Shown here one piece after another: positions 8,391 to 15,986 of a DNA stretch of 64,000 nt. Source of the DNA: Szabonella sp046295215 (GTDB lineage: Bacteria > Pseudomonadota > Alphaproteobacteria > Rhodobacterales > Rhodobacteraceae); contig JBKBNP010000006.1 of assembly GCA_046295215.1 (NCBI GenBank), positions 1 through 64,000 of the forward strand, in the 5' to 3' direction. The position numbers and the translations under genes were made by a program. The notes below the pieces were generated by a model. The model was not told where the DNA came from. It did no database searches and saw only the letters and a list, made by a program, of their open reading frames with translations. Within the stretch, counting starts at the first letter, position 1; each line of letters begins with the position of its first letter.

Positions 8391-9236
8391 TCAATCGGGA
8401 AGGTTGTAGAAGCGGCGCGCGTTGCGATGGCCGATCAGGGCGCGTTCATCGTCCGACAAAGCGGCGAGCAGGGCATGGGTCATGTCGATCCAGCCGGGCA
8501 GGCCCACGCCCAGATCGACCACCGGCCAGTCGCCCCCCCAGATCAGCCGCTGCGGCCCGAAAAGGTCCAGCGCCGTTCCGGCAATCGCGGCGCAGGGGTC
8601 GGGGGGGCCGGCATCCTCGGGCACATAGGCGGTCATGCCGGAAAACTTGACCCAGAGGTTCGGCAGGCGTGCAAGCCGCGCCAGGCTGGCGCGCCAGGCG
8701 TCGAACCCGCCGCCCTCCATGTTGTTCGTGCCGAAATGGTCCAGCACGAAGGCCACATCCGGACAGGCGCGCACCAGATCGGCCCCGATGTCGAGTTGAT
8801 GGGCCGACAGGCACAGATCGACCGTCCAGCCCTCCGCCCCGATGCGGCGGATATTGCGGCGGTAGGTCTCTGCCCGGCTCATGTCATCGGGCATGGTCTG
8901 CATCAGCCGCCGGAACCCCACGACATGCAGGTCGTGACATTCCTCCAGCCAGGCCTCGAACCCCTCGTCCGTTTCGGGGCGGCAGGCGGCAATCTGGCCC
9001 AGCATCGGCAGATCGCCCGTCCCGACCATCCCCGCGACCAGCCGCGCCTCGCGTTTGTAATCTGCCTCGTCAACGCCGGTTTCCATGAAAAGCGTGCCGA
9101 CAACCCCACGCCCGGCAACCAGCGCGTTGTAACCGCTGCGCGTGAAATCCCCCGACAGGGCCGGAATGTCCCCGGTCCAGCCATAGCCCAGATCATCGCG
9201 CAGGATCAGATGCTGGTGGGTGTCGATCAGGTCCAT
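8391..9236 (-). CDS. amidohydrolase-2 family, sugar lactonase-like
   Basis: A 281-residue TIM-barrel metal-dependent hydrolase. It begins MDLIDTHQHL with the metal-binding HxH, carries FVLDHFG in the middle and WGGDWPV towards the C-terminus, the pattern of L-fucono-1,5-lactonases and 2-pyrone-4,6-dicarboxylate lactonases. In this context it most likely opens the lactone produced by the neighbouring aldo-keto reductase to give the aldonate used by the dehydratase. Spacing to the next gene is 12 bases. Substrate is inferred from context only. Confidence 0.88.
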   Translation of the reverse strand: MDLIDTHQHLILRDDLGYGWTGDIPALSGDFTRSGYNALVAGRGVVGTLFMETGVDEADYKREARLVAGMVGTGDLPMLGQIAACRPETDEGFEAWLEECHDLHVVGFRRLMQTMPDDMSRAETYRRNIRRIGAEGWTVDLCLSAHQLDIGADLVRACPDVAFVLDHFGTNNMEGGGFDAWRASLARLARLPNLWVKFSGMTAYVPEDAGPPDPCAAIAGTALDLFGPQRLIWGGDWPVVDLGVGLPGWIDMTHALLAALSDDERALIGHRNARRFYNLPD

Positions 9237-9249
9237 GTCCGCCCCCCGT

Positions 9250-10239
9250 TCATGGCATCAGCGCGTAGTCGTCCATTTCGGACCAGAGCGCATCGGGCAC
9301 CTTTCTGTCGAAAAGCTCGGTGTTGCGCTTCAGGCTCGACGGTTTGGCCGTGCCGATCAGCACCGAGGCCACCACCGGGTTGCGCAGCGGAAAATGCAGT
9401 GCGGCGGTGGCGAGGTCCGTGCCATGGCGGGCGGCGACCGCGGCCATCCGCTCCACCCGGTCCAGAATGTCGGGCGGGGCCTCGGTATAGTTGAAGGTCG
9501 CACCGGCGCGCGCGCCGGTGGCGAGGATGCCCGAATTGAACACCCCACCGACAACCATCGCCGTGCCCGCCTCTTCACACATCCCCATCAGGCGGCCGGT
9601 TGCTGTGCGGTCCAGCAGCGAATAGCGCCCTGCCATCAAGAGGCAATCCAAGGACACCCGCTCCATCACATTGATGCAGGCGGACACCTCATTCACGCCC
9701 AGACCAAAAGCCCCGATATGGCCCGCTGCCTTCAATTCCCGCAGCGCATGGATGCCGCTGGTGGCGAAGGTTTCCAGATGGGCGGCATAATCATCTCCGG
9801 TGAAGCTGCCGCTTTCAAGGTCGTGGACATAGAGAATATCGACCGAGGGCAGGCCCAGCCGTGCCAGACTGTCCTCCCAGGATCGCATGATCCCGTCATG
9901 GCTGTAATCATAGGTGATCGAAAAGGGCAGCGCCTCGACATAGCCGTTGTCGGGCTGGCTGCCATCGGTGATCGGCTTCAGGAGGCGTCCGACCTTGGTA
10001 GAGATCACAAAATCGCCGCGCGGCTTGCCTTGCAGGAAATCCCCGATCCGGCGCTCTGACAGGCCCTGCCCGTAAAAGGGCGCGGTGTCGAAATAGCGCA
10101 TGCCCGCCTCCCAGGCGGCCTCCAGTGTGGCCATGACATCCTCGCGCGTGATCGCGCGATAGAGGTTGCCGATCCCGGCGGCCCCGAAGGAAAATTCGGT
10201 GAGCTCAAGATCGGTGCGGCCCAGTCGTCTGCGGTTCAT
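9250..10239 (-). CDS. aldo-keto reductase, L-fucose dehydrogenase-like
   Basis: A 329-residue NAD(P)-dependent TIM-barrel oxidoreductase. It starts MNRRRLGRTDLELTEFSFGAAG; the catalytic Asp and Tyr are in FDTAPFYGQG, Lys in VISTKVGR and His in LYVHDLE. This subtype contains L-fucose/D-threo-aldose 1-dehydrogenases, L-galactose dehydrogenase and pyridoxal 4-dehydrogenase. The lactonase, dehydratase and mutarotase genes point to oxidation of a sugar C1 to a lactone. The chosen ATG (10237-10239) matches the family N-terminus; an in-frame upstream start at 10266 would add nine unlikely residues. It lies 46 bases after the GntR gene. Confidence 0.9.
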   Translation of the reverse strand: MNRRRLGRTDLELTEFSFGAAGIGNLYRAITREDVMATLEAAWEAGMRYFDTAPFYGQGLSERRIGDFLQGKPRGDFVISTKVGRLLKPITDGSQPDNGYVEALPFSITYDYSHDGIMRSWEDSLARLGLPSVDILYVHDLESGSFTGDDYAAHLETFATSGIHALRELKAAGHIGAFGLGVNEVSACINVMERVSLDCLLMAGRYSLLDRTATGRLMGMCEEAGTAMVVGGVFNSGILATGARAGATFNYTEAPPDILDRVERMAAVAARHGTDLATAALHFPLRNPVVASVLIGTAKPSSLKRNTELFDRKVPDALWSEMDDYALMP

Positions 10240-10285
10240 GGTCTGAATCCTTGCAAGCAATGTCAAAAATTGTCCGGCGCGCCGG

Positions 10286-11056
10286 TCATGGTGCCATCCG
10301 GGCCGGAACCTCGAAGGGCAGGCGGGCTTGTTCCTCGGGGGTCATCTGCCCGAAGATCACGAACACCATGTCGAGATGCAAGGCCAGCGCCTTTTCGGCG
10401 GCTGCCGCATCGCCCGCATCCAGCGCGTCGATCACCGCGCGATGTTCGCGCAGCACGTCGAACAGCCGGTGCCGGTTCGCCCAATAGCGGTGAAAGCGCA
10501 TCAGCGGCGTCTTGGCGGCCTGGATTGCCGACCACACGCCTTCGCGCCCGGAATAGCCCGCCAGCGTGCGGTGGAACCGGTCATCCTCAAGCAAAAACCC
10601 CTCGGGATCGTCGGCGGCGACAAGGCGTTCCTGCGCCGCGATCTGGTCGCGCATCTCGGCGCTCATCTCCGGTGTCCAGACCGCCACCGTCTCCCGCAAG
10701 AGCGCCACCTCCAGTGACCGGCGCACGAAATGGCTGTCCTGCAAGGTCTCCAGCCGCAGCGGCGCGACAAAGCTGCCTCTTTGCGGCGAGACATCCACGA
10801 GCCCCTCCTCCGCCAGCCGCTGGATCGCGGCGCGGACGGGCGTGCGGGAAACCGAGAACTGCTTGCAGATGGAATTCTCGCTGATCCGCTCATTGGGCAT
10901 CAGGCGCACTTCGACAATCGCCTTGCGCAGCACCGCATGGACCTGATCGCAGACCGAGGAGTTGCGGTCGACAACCAGCGTCAGCCCCCCCAATCCGGGC
11001 AGCCCGCTCGGCGGTTGACGCAGGTCCGCATCGGTTGCTGATTCCCAACCCGCCAT
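10286..11056 (-). CDS. GntR-family transcriptional regulator (FCD subfamily)
   Basis: A 256-residue regulator. The N-terminal winged helix-turn-helix (RISENSICKQFSVSRTPVR, about residues 58-76, then AAIQRLAEEGLVDV) is followed by an alpha-helical FCD ligand domain with conserved His residues (DDRFHRTLAGYSG, EHRAVIDALDAGD). It is first in the minus-strand sugar operon and diverges from the ABC importer, so it probably regulates both, with the sugar or an aldonate as inducer. A candidate operator CTTGGATACAAG lies 36 bases upstream of its start. Confidence 0.9.
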   Translation of the reverse strand: MAGWESATDADLRQPPSGLPGLGGLTLVVDRNSSVCDQVHAVLRKAIVEVRLMPNERISENSICKQFSVSRTPVRAAIQRLAEEGLVDVSPQRGSFVAPLRLETLQDSHFVRRSLEVALLRETVAVWTPEMSAEMRDQIAAQERLVAADDPEGFLLEDDRFHRTLAGYSGREGVWSAIQAAKTPLMRFHRYWANRHRLFDVLREHRAVIDALDAGDAAAAEKALALHLDMVFVIFGQMTPEEQARLPFEVPARMAP

Positions 11057-11092
11057 CGATAACCACTCTCTTTCGCAAAATGAGCCTTGCTG

Positions 11093-11104
11093 CTTGGATA
11101 CAAG
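11093..11104. promoter_or_regulatory. candidate GntR operator
   Basis: The near-palindrome CTTGGATACAAG lies in the 174-base region between the divergent gntR-type and sugar-binding-protein genes. It resembles the TTGTATACAA-like operators I associate with some FCD-type GntR regulators (nine of ten positions). This is an inference from position and symmetry; I found no second copy in the region. Confidence 0.4.
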
Positions 11105-11230
11105 TTTACTAGGGTTTCAGTTGCGAATGCAAGCCGGTGATTCAAGCCCTGCACAAAGGCGGGGCGGTCGGCCGGGCGGCGGGCGCTGTCGCCCCGTTGC
11201 GGGCAATTCCTGGAGGAGGAGAAAACGACC

Positions 11231-12256
11231 ATGACGAATATGTTCAGAACGGTGGGGCTCGCGGGCCTTTTCGGCGCGGTTGCCGCAATGGGTGCGCAGG
11301 CCGCCGATGACAGCAAGCTCGCGCTCGTCCCGGGTGGCCCGCATCCCTATTTCGCGGCATGGGAACCGGCAGGCGCCGATGCCACGCGCGATTTCGGGCT
11401 GGCCGGGGCCGATTACCGCGTTCCGCAGCGGTGGGAGCTTGCGCAGCAGAACCAGTTGCTCGAAAGCCTGCTGAGCCAGGGCTATAACGGCTTCATGATC
11501 TTCCCGGGCGACCCGGTGGGGGCTGTTTCCACCGCCGAGGAACTGGCGGGATTCGGCGCGCCGATCATCGCGGGCGCAGGCTGTTTCAAGGATCCCTCTC
11601 CGGCTGCCTTCTGCCTTGGCACCGACACCGGCAATTCGGCCTATCTGGGCACCAAGCAACTGCTGGCCGCCATGGGCGACGGTGAAAAGCGGATCGCGCA
11701 TTTCACCGGATTCCTCGTTGATCCCAACACCCAGCTTCGCATCGACGCCGTGGCCCGCGCCGCCGCCGAGGCGGGGGCGACCGTGGTGCAGGTGATCGCC
11801 GACATCGACGCGCCGGAACCGGCGGAAGAAAAGATCAATGCCTATCTCGCCGCCCATGCCGGTGAGGTGGACGGCATCGTCACAACCGCCTGGGTGCCCG
11901 CCGTCGTGGCCGCCAATGCGCTGCGCAGGATGGGTGACACCGGCATCAACATGGTCGGCATCGACCATGACGAGGTGGTGCTGAGCGCGATCAAGGACGG
12001 CATCATCGACGGCACGATGATCCAGAACCCCTATGGTCAGGGCTATATCGGGGCCTTCGCGCTGGACAGACTGCGGTCGGGCTGCACGGTCAAGGCGGAT
12101 GCGCCCTTCGGGTCGAACGCGTTGACCGACAAGTTCATCGATTCCGGCACGGCCTATGTCGATGCCAGCAATGTCGACAGCTATCTCGACACGATGCGCG
12201 CCGAAACAACCAAGATCCTTGCGGATTTCGAGGCGACCTATCTGACCTGCCAGTAA
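11231..12256 (+). CDS. sugar ABC transporter periplasmic substrate-binding protein (RbsB-like)
   Basis: A 341-residue periplasmic binding protein of the Peripla_BP_4/ribose class, with a Sec signal peptide ending AQAADD (cleavage about residue 25). Binding-protein features include GYNGFMIFPGDP, TDTGNSAYLGTKQLL, and GIDHDEVVLSAIKDGIIDGTMIQNPYGQG in the C-terminal lobe. A strong GGAGGAGGA precedes the ATG by about ten bases. It is the first gene of a four-gene importer operon divergent from the GntR gene, and presumably binds the sugar handled by the neighbouring enzymes. Confidence 0.92.
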   Translation: MTNMFRTVGLAGLFGAVAAMGAQAADDSKLALVPGGPHPYFAAWEPAGADATRDFGLAGADYRVPQRWELAQQNQLLESLLSQGYNGFMIFPGDPVGAVSTAEELAGFGAPIIAGAGCFKDPSPAAFCLGTDTGNSAYLGTKQLLAAMGDGEKRIAHFTGFLVDPNTQLRIDAVARAAAEAGATVVQVIADIDAPEPAEEKINAYLAAHAGEVDGIVTTAWVPAVVAANALRRMGDTGINMVGIDHDEVVLSAIKDGIIDGTMIQNPYGQGYIGAFALDRLRSGCTVKADAPFGSNALTDKFIDSGTAYVDASNVDSYLDTMRAETTKILADFEATYLTCQ

Positions 12257-12280
12257 CGGGCGTTTCCTGCCGATCCGACT

Positions 12281-12313
12281 GTCCCGCCGGTGCGCGCCTT
12301 GCACCGGCGGGAC
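12281..12313 (+). terminator. strong intergenic hairpin after the binding-protein gene
   Basis: A perfect 13-bp stem (12281-12293 with 12301-12313, starting GTCCCGCCGG) with a 7-base loop lies 24 bases after the binding-protein stop and 49 before the permease. There is no U-tract, so it is more likely an mRNA-stabilising or attenuating stem, as known between malE and malF, allowing more binding protein than membrane components. Confidence 0.65.
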
Positions 12314-12362
12314 AACACCTGCCGCCCGGCACAAGCCCATCCAGCCCCGGAAACACCCACCC

Positions 12363-13397
12363 ATGTCCGCATCAGATGCCACCTCCGTGCAGCCGGTCAG
12401 GCCTCCGGCGAGCTTCGCCAGCCTGTCCCGGACCCGGTTCCTTCTGTCCAACGAATTCGGGCTGATCCTGCTGATCGGGATCTTTGCGCTGCTGTTCTCG
12501 ATCTACACCAGCGGCTTTCTGTCGGCCTTCAACCTGTTCTCTCTGGGCCGCAATGCCGCCGTGAACATCATGATCGGCCTTGCGATGATGACGGTGATCG
12601 TGACCGGCGGGCTCAACCTCGCGGTCGGGGCCATGGGGGTCTGTGCCGCCATGGCCTTTGGCTGGCTGATCCAGGTCGCGGGCCTGCCCTGGCCGCTCGC
12701 GATTATCGGCGGGCTGGCGCTCGGGGCGGGGCTGGGCTTCATCAACGGCTGGACGGTGGTGCGCACCGGGCTGCACAGTTTCATCATTACCCTCGCAACG
12801 ATGAGCATCTTCTTCGGCGTGATGATCTTTCTCACCCGGGCCGAGGCGTTCCGTGAGATTCCCGCAATTTTTTCCGCCTTTGGCCGTATGAAATTCGCGA
12901 CCTATTTTTCGCCGCTGCTGCTGGTCACGCTGGGATGTGCGCTGGCGCTGGCCTGGCTTTACCGCTTCACCGTGACGGGCCGGGAAATGCTGGCCGCAGG
13001 GGCCAATCCTGCGGCGGCAGAGCTGTCGGGCATCCGCGTCGGGCGGGCCATCATCCTGTGTCACATGCTGTCGGGCGTTCTGGCGGGGGTGGCGGCGCTG
13101 ATGCTGGTCACGCGCAACGGGGCGGCCATTCCGTCCATGGCGGGGCAACTGGGGCAGGACTGGCTGTTGCCCGCCTTCCTCGGCCCGGTTCTGGGCGGCA
13201 CGCTGTTGCAGGGCGGCAAGGTTTCGGTGCTGGGCACGGTGCTGGGCGCCTTTCTGGTCACCATGCTGTCGAGCGGGCTTCTGATGCTGCAGGTGGGCGC
13301 GTTCTGGGTGCAGACCTTCCTTGGCCTGATGCTGCTGATCGCCGTTCTGCTCGACAAGGCACGGCGGAGCTATCTCGCCCGCCGCAACCTGGCCTGA
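12363..13397 (+). CDS. sugar ABC transporter permease (RbsC/BPD_transp_2 family)
   Basis: A 344-residue inner-membrane permease with about nine membrane segments. Family signatures include VTGGLNLAVGAMGVCAAMAF and the late ANPAAAELSGIRVGR coupling segment. It is one of two permeases in the operon, so the importer is probably a heterodimeric channel. Separated from the binding-protein gene by 106 bases with a hairpin and followed after ten bases by the second permease. Translation start MSASDATS has no strong Shine-Dalgarno. Confidence 0.92.
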   Translation: MSASDATSVQPVRPPASFASLSRTRFLLSNEFGLILLIGIFALLFSIYTSGFLSAFNLFSLGRNAAVNIMIGLAMMTVIVTGGLNLAVGAMGVCAAMAFGWLIQVAGLPWPLAIIGGLALGAGLGFINGWTVVRTGLHSFIITLATMSIFFGVMIFLTRAEAFREIPAIFSAFGRMKFATYFSPLLLVTLGCALALAWLYRFTVTGREMLAAGANPAAAELSGIRVGRAIILCHMLSGVLAGVAALMLVTRNGAAIPSMAGQLGQDWLLPAFLGPVLGGTLLQGGKVSVLGTVLGAFLVTMLSSGLLMLQVGAFWVQTFLGLMLLIAVLLDKARRSYLARRNLA

Positions 13398-13407
13398 GGA
13401 GGCAGCC

Positions 13408-14373
13408 ATGACCCGGATCGCCCAAATTTCGCGCACCGACTGGTTCGGCCCCCTTCTGGCCACGATCATCGCCATCGTGCTGATCCAGAGTATGAGTTCG
13501 AACTTCCTGTCGGCCTACAATATCCAGATCCTTCTGCTGGCCATCGCGGTCAATGCACTGGTGGCCTATTCGCAGATGATCATCATCGCCATCGGCCAGA
13601 TGAACCTTTCTGTGGGTGCTATCGGCGGGCTGGCCGCGATTTCCTTTGCCGGCGCGATGGAGGTCTGGGGCCTGCCCGCGCCGCTGGCCCTGTCCTTCGC
13701 CATGCTGATCGGCCTTGCCTGCGGCATGGTCAACGGCGCGCTGATCCGCATCACCGGCATTTCCGCCTTCGTCATCACGCTGGCCACATTGTCGATCTAC
13801 AAGGGCATCAACCTCGGCATCACCGAGGCGCAGCCCTTCTATGGCGTGCCCGACAGCGTCAAGCGGTTCGGCGCGGCGCTCCTGGTCGGGCCGGTGCCAT
13901 GGCTTCTGGTGCCGACGCTGGTGGTGACGCTGGCGCTCTGGGTCACGTTGCGCCGCTTGCCTGTGGGGCGCTTCATCCTCGCGGTCGGCAGCAATGACCA
14001 CGCGGCGGGGCTGTCGGGCATCTCGGTGGGGCGCACGGTCATCATCGCACATGGCATTTCCGGCCTTCTTGCCGCGATTGCCGGGGTTTTGGTGGTCGCC
14101 CGTTTGCAGATAGGCCAGCCGTCCATCGGGGATGACTGGCTGATCCTGTCCTTTGCCGCCCCCGTCATCGGCGGCGCGATCCTTGCGGGCGGGCATGTCA
14201 GCACGATGGCCACGCTTCTGGGCGTGGTGATCGTGGCGATCATCACGCAGGCGCTGGTGCTGTTTTCCATCGATCCGTTTCTGGTGCAGGTGGTGCTGGG
14301 CGTGCTGATCCTTGCCGCCGTGGGGCTGAACAAGCTGCGCGCGGGGCAGACCACGGCGAAGGGAGGGCTTTGA
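13408..14373 (+). CDS. sugar ABC transporter permease (second subunit)
   Basis: A 321-residue BPD_transp_2 permease paralogous to the preceding one; IAIGQMNLSVGAIGGLAA and SNDHAAGLSGISVGRTV match the corresponding motifs. GAGGAGGC precedes the ATG. It ends one base before the ATP-binding protein start. Together the two permeases form the transmembrane pathway of the ribose-type importer. Confidence 0.92.
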   Translation: MTRIAQISRTDWFGPLLATIIAIVLIQSMSSNFLSAYNIQILLLAIAVNALVAYSQMIIIAIGQMNLSVGAIGGLAAISFAGAMEVWGLPAPLALSFAMLIGLACGMVNGALIRITGISAFVITLATLSIYKGINLGITEAQPFYGVPDSVKRFGAALLVGPVPWLLVPTLVVTLALWVTLRRLPVGRFILAVGSNDHAAGLSGISVGRTVIIAHGISGLLAAIAGVLVVARLQIGQPSIGDDWLILSFAAPVIGGAILAGGHVSTMATLLGVVIVAIITQALVLFSIDPFLVQVVLGVLILAAVGLNKLRAGQTTAKGGL

Positions 14374-14374
14374 C

Positions 14375-15901
14375 ATGACCCCGAACCCGATTTTCGAGGC
14401 GCAGGGGGTGCAGAAGGCCTTTCCGGGCGTGCTGGCGCTCAAGGGCGTGAACATCTCCTTGCTGCCCGGGTCCATCCACGCATTGCTGGGGGAAAACGGC
14501 GCGGGGAAATCGACGCTCATCAAGGTCATTACCGGGGTGCATCAGCCGACCTCCGGCACGATGCGGCTCGATGGTCTCGAAACCACCTTCGCCTCCCCCC
14601 GCGACGCGATTGCGCGCGGCATCGGGGTCGTGCATCAGGAACGCAACCTCTTTCCCCGCTTTTCGGTGGCCGAGAACATCCATCTGGAAAAGCTGGCCAT
14701 GTCCTACCTCAAGCCGGTGGATTATGCGGCGCTGAACCGCGAGGCGCGGCCCTGGCTTGACGCGCTGGATCTCGACATCGACCCTGCCACGCCGGTTTCG
14801 GAACTGTCGGTCGCGCGGATGCAACTGGTGGAGATCGCCAAGGCGCTGTCGCTGCAAAGCCGCGTCCTCTTGCTCGATGAGCCCACCGCCTCGCTGACCT
14901 CCAGCGAGACGGACCGGCTGTTCACCATCCTGCGCCGCCTGCGTGACGACGGCACCAGCCTTGTCTTTGTCAGTCACAAGCTGGAGGAGGTGCAGGAGAT
15001 CTGCGACCGCGTGACCGTGCTGCGCGACGGGGCCAATGCCTGCGAAAGCCGGTCGATGGAAGGTGTGGACCGCAAGCAACTGGTGCAGATGATGATCGGC
15101 CGGTCCGAAGGGGCGGGCGCATGGCGCCACCGCGACCGCAGCGGCGCGCCGGAGGTTCTGGGCCTTTCGGGCGTCTCCACCGCCATCGGGCATCGCGATG
15201 TGACGCTGTCGGTGCGAAAGGGCGAAATCCTCGGGCTTTACGGGCTGATCGGAGCGGGGCGGACGGAGCTTGCCAAATCGATCATGGGGCAGTTTGCCGT
15301 CACGGGCGGCGAGGTGCGCGTGAACGGCGCGCCCGTGCGGATCGGCTCGGTGGACGAGGCGATCCATCGCCATGGCCTTGGCTATATCAGCGAAGACCGC
15401 AAATCCGAGGGGCTGATCCTGCAACATTCGGTGCTGGCCAATGCGGGCGTGCCGATCTGGCGCAAGCTGGCGCGCGCCTTCGGCACGCTGACCGACGGGC
15501 GGGTGCGCGACGTTGTGACACCCTATCTGCAAAAGCTGGAGGTCAAGACCCCGAGCCTTGCGCAGACCGTGGGCAACCTGTCGGGCGGGAACCAGCAGAA
15601 GATCAGCGTTGCAAAATGGCTGGCGGCGAATGTGGGCTTTCTGATCGTGGATGAACCCTCGGTCGGCATCGACATCAAGACCAAGGCCTATCTGCATGAT
15701 CTCTTGCGCGAACTGGCCGACAGCGGCACGGCGATCCTGCTGATTTCCAGCGAGATGCCGGAAATGATCGCGCTGGCCGACCGGATCATGGTGATGGATG
15801 GCTACCGCATCCGGGGCGAGGTGGCCAATACCGGCGTCTATACCGATATCAGCCACAGCATCATGGACCTGATCCACGCCGCCCCCGGCGCGGCGGAGTA
15901 G
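14375..15901 (+). CDS. sugar ABC transporter ATP-binding protein (RbsA-like, duplicated)
   Basis: A 508-residue fused double ABC ATPase. The first domain has Walker A GENGAGKSTL and Walker B LLLDEPTAS; its signature loop is divergent (LSVARMQL). The second has the usual degenerate P-loop (GLIGAGRTEL) and a full signature LSGGNQQK with FLIVDEPSVG, as in RbsA/AraG/XylG proteins. It energises the importer encoded by the three upstream genes. No clear terminator follows; the large toxin-like gene begins 86 bases downstream. Confidence 0.93.
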   Translation: MTPNPIFEAQGVQKAFPGVLALKGVNISLLPGSIHALLGENGAGKSTLIKVITGVHQPTSGTMRLDGLETTFASPRDAIARGIGVVHQERNLFPRFSVAENIHLEKLAMSYLKPVDYAALNREARPWLDALDLDIDPATPVSELSVARMQLVEIAKALSLQSRVLLLDEPTASLTSSETDRLFTILRRLRDDGTSLVFVSHKLEEVQEICDRVTVLRDGANACESRSMEGVDRKQLVQMMIGRSEGAGAWRHRDRSGAPEVLGLSGVSTAIGHRDVTLSVRKGEILGLYGLIGAGRTELAKSIMGQFAVTGGEVRVNGAPVRIGSVDEAIHRHGLGYISEDRKSEGLILQHSVLANAGVPIWRKLARAFGTLTDGRVRDVVTPYLQKLEVKTPSLAQTVGNLSGGNQQKISVAKWLAANVGFLIVDEPSVGIDIKTKAYLHDLLRELADSGTAILLISSEMPEMIALADRIMVMDGYRIRGEVANTGVYTDISHSIMDLIHAAPGAAE

Positions 15902-15947
15902 CGCGCAAGGCAGCCATTCCGTCTTGCAGGGGTCACATTGGCTGGCT

Positions 15948-15979
15948 ATCCTCACGGTTGTATTTGAGAACGTGAGGAT
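15948..15979 (+). promoter_or_regulatory. inverted repeat covering the ribosome-binding site of the large gene
   Basis: A perfect 9-bp inverted repeat, ATCCTCACG (15948-15956) and CGTGAGGAT (15971-15979), with a 14-base loop. The right arm contains the GAGGA Shine-Dalgarno (15974-15978), eight bases before the ATG at 15987. In RNA the left arm would pair with the Shine-Dalgarno and could block initiation. It could also be a DNA operator. A weak promoter-like pair (TTGGCT at 15939, TATTTG at 15961, 16 apart) overlaps it. Confidence 0.55.
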
Positions 15980-15986
15980 TGTTGCG

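Noticed and set aside
15924..15986. Upstream TTG start for the large toxin-like gene
   Set aside because: No ribosome-binding site, while the ATG at 15987 has GAGGA at ideal spacing.
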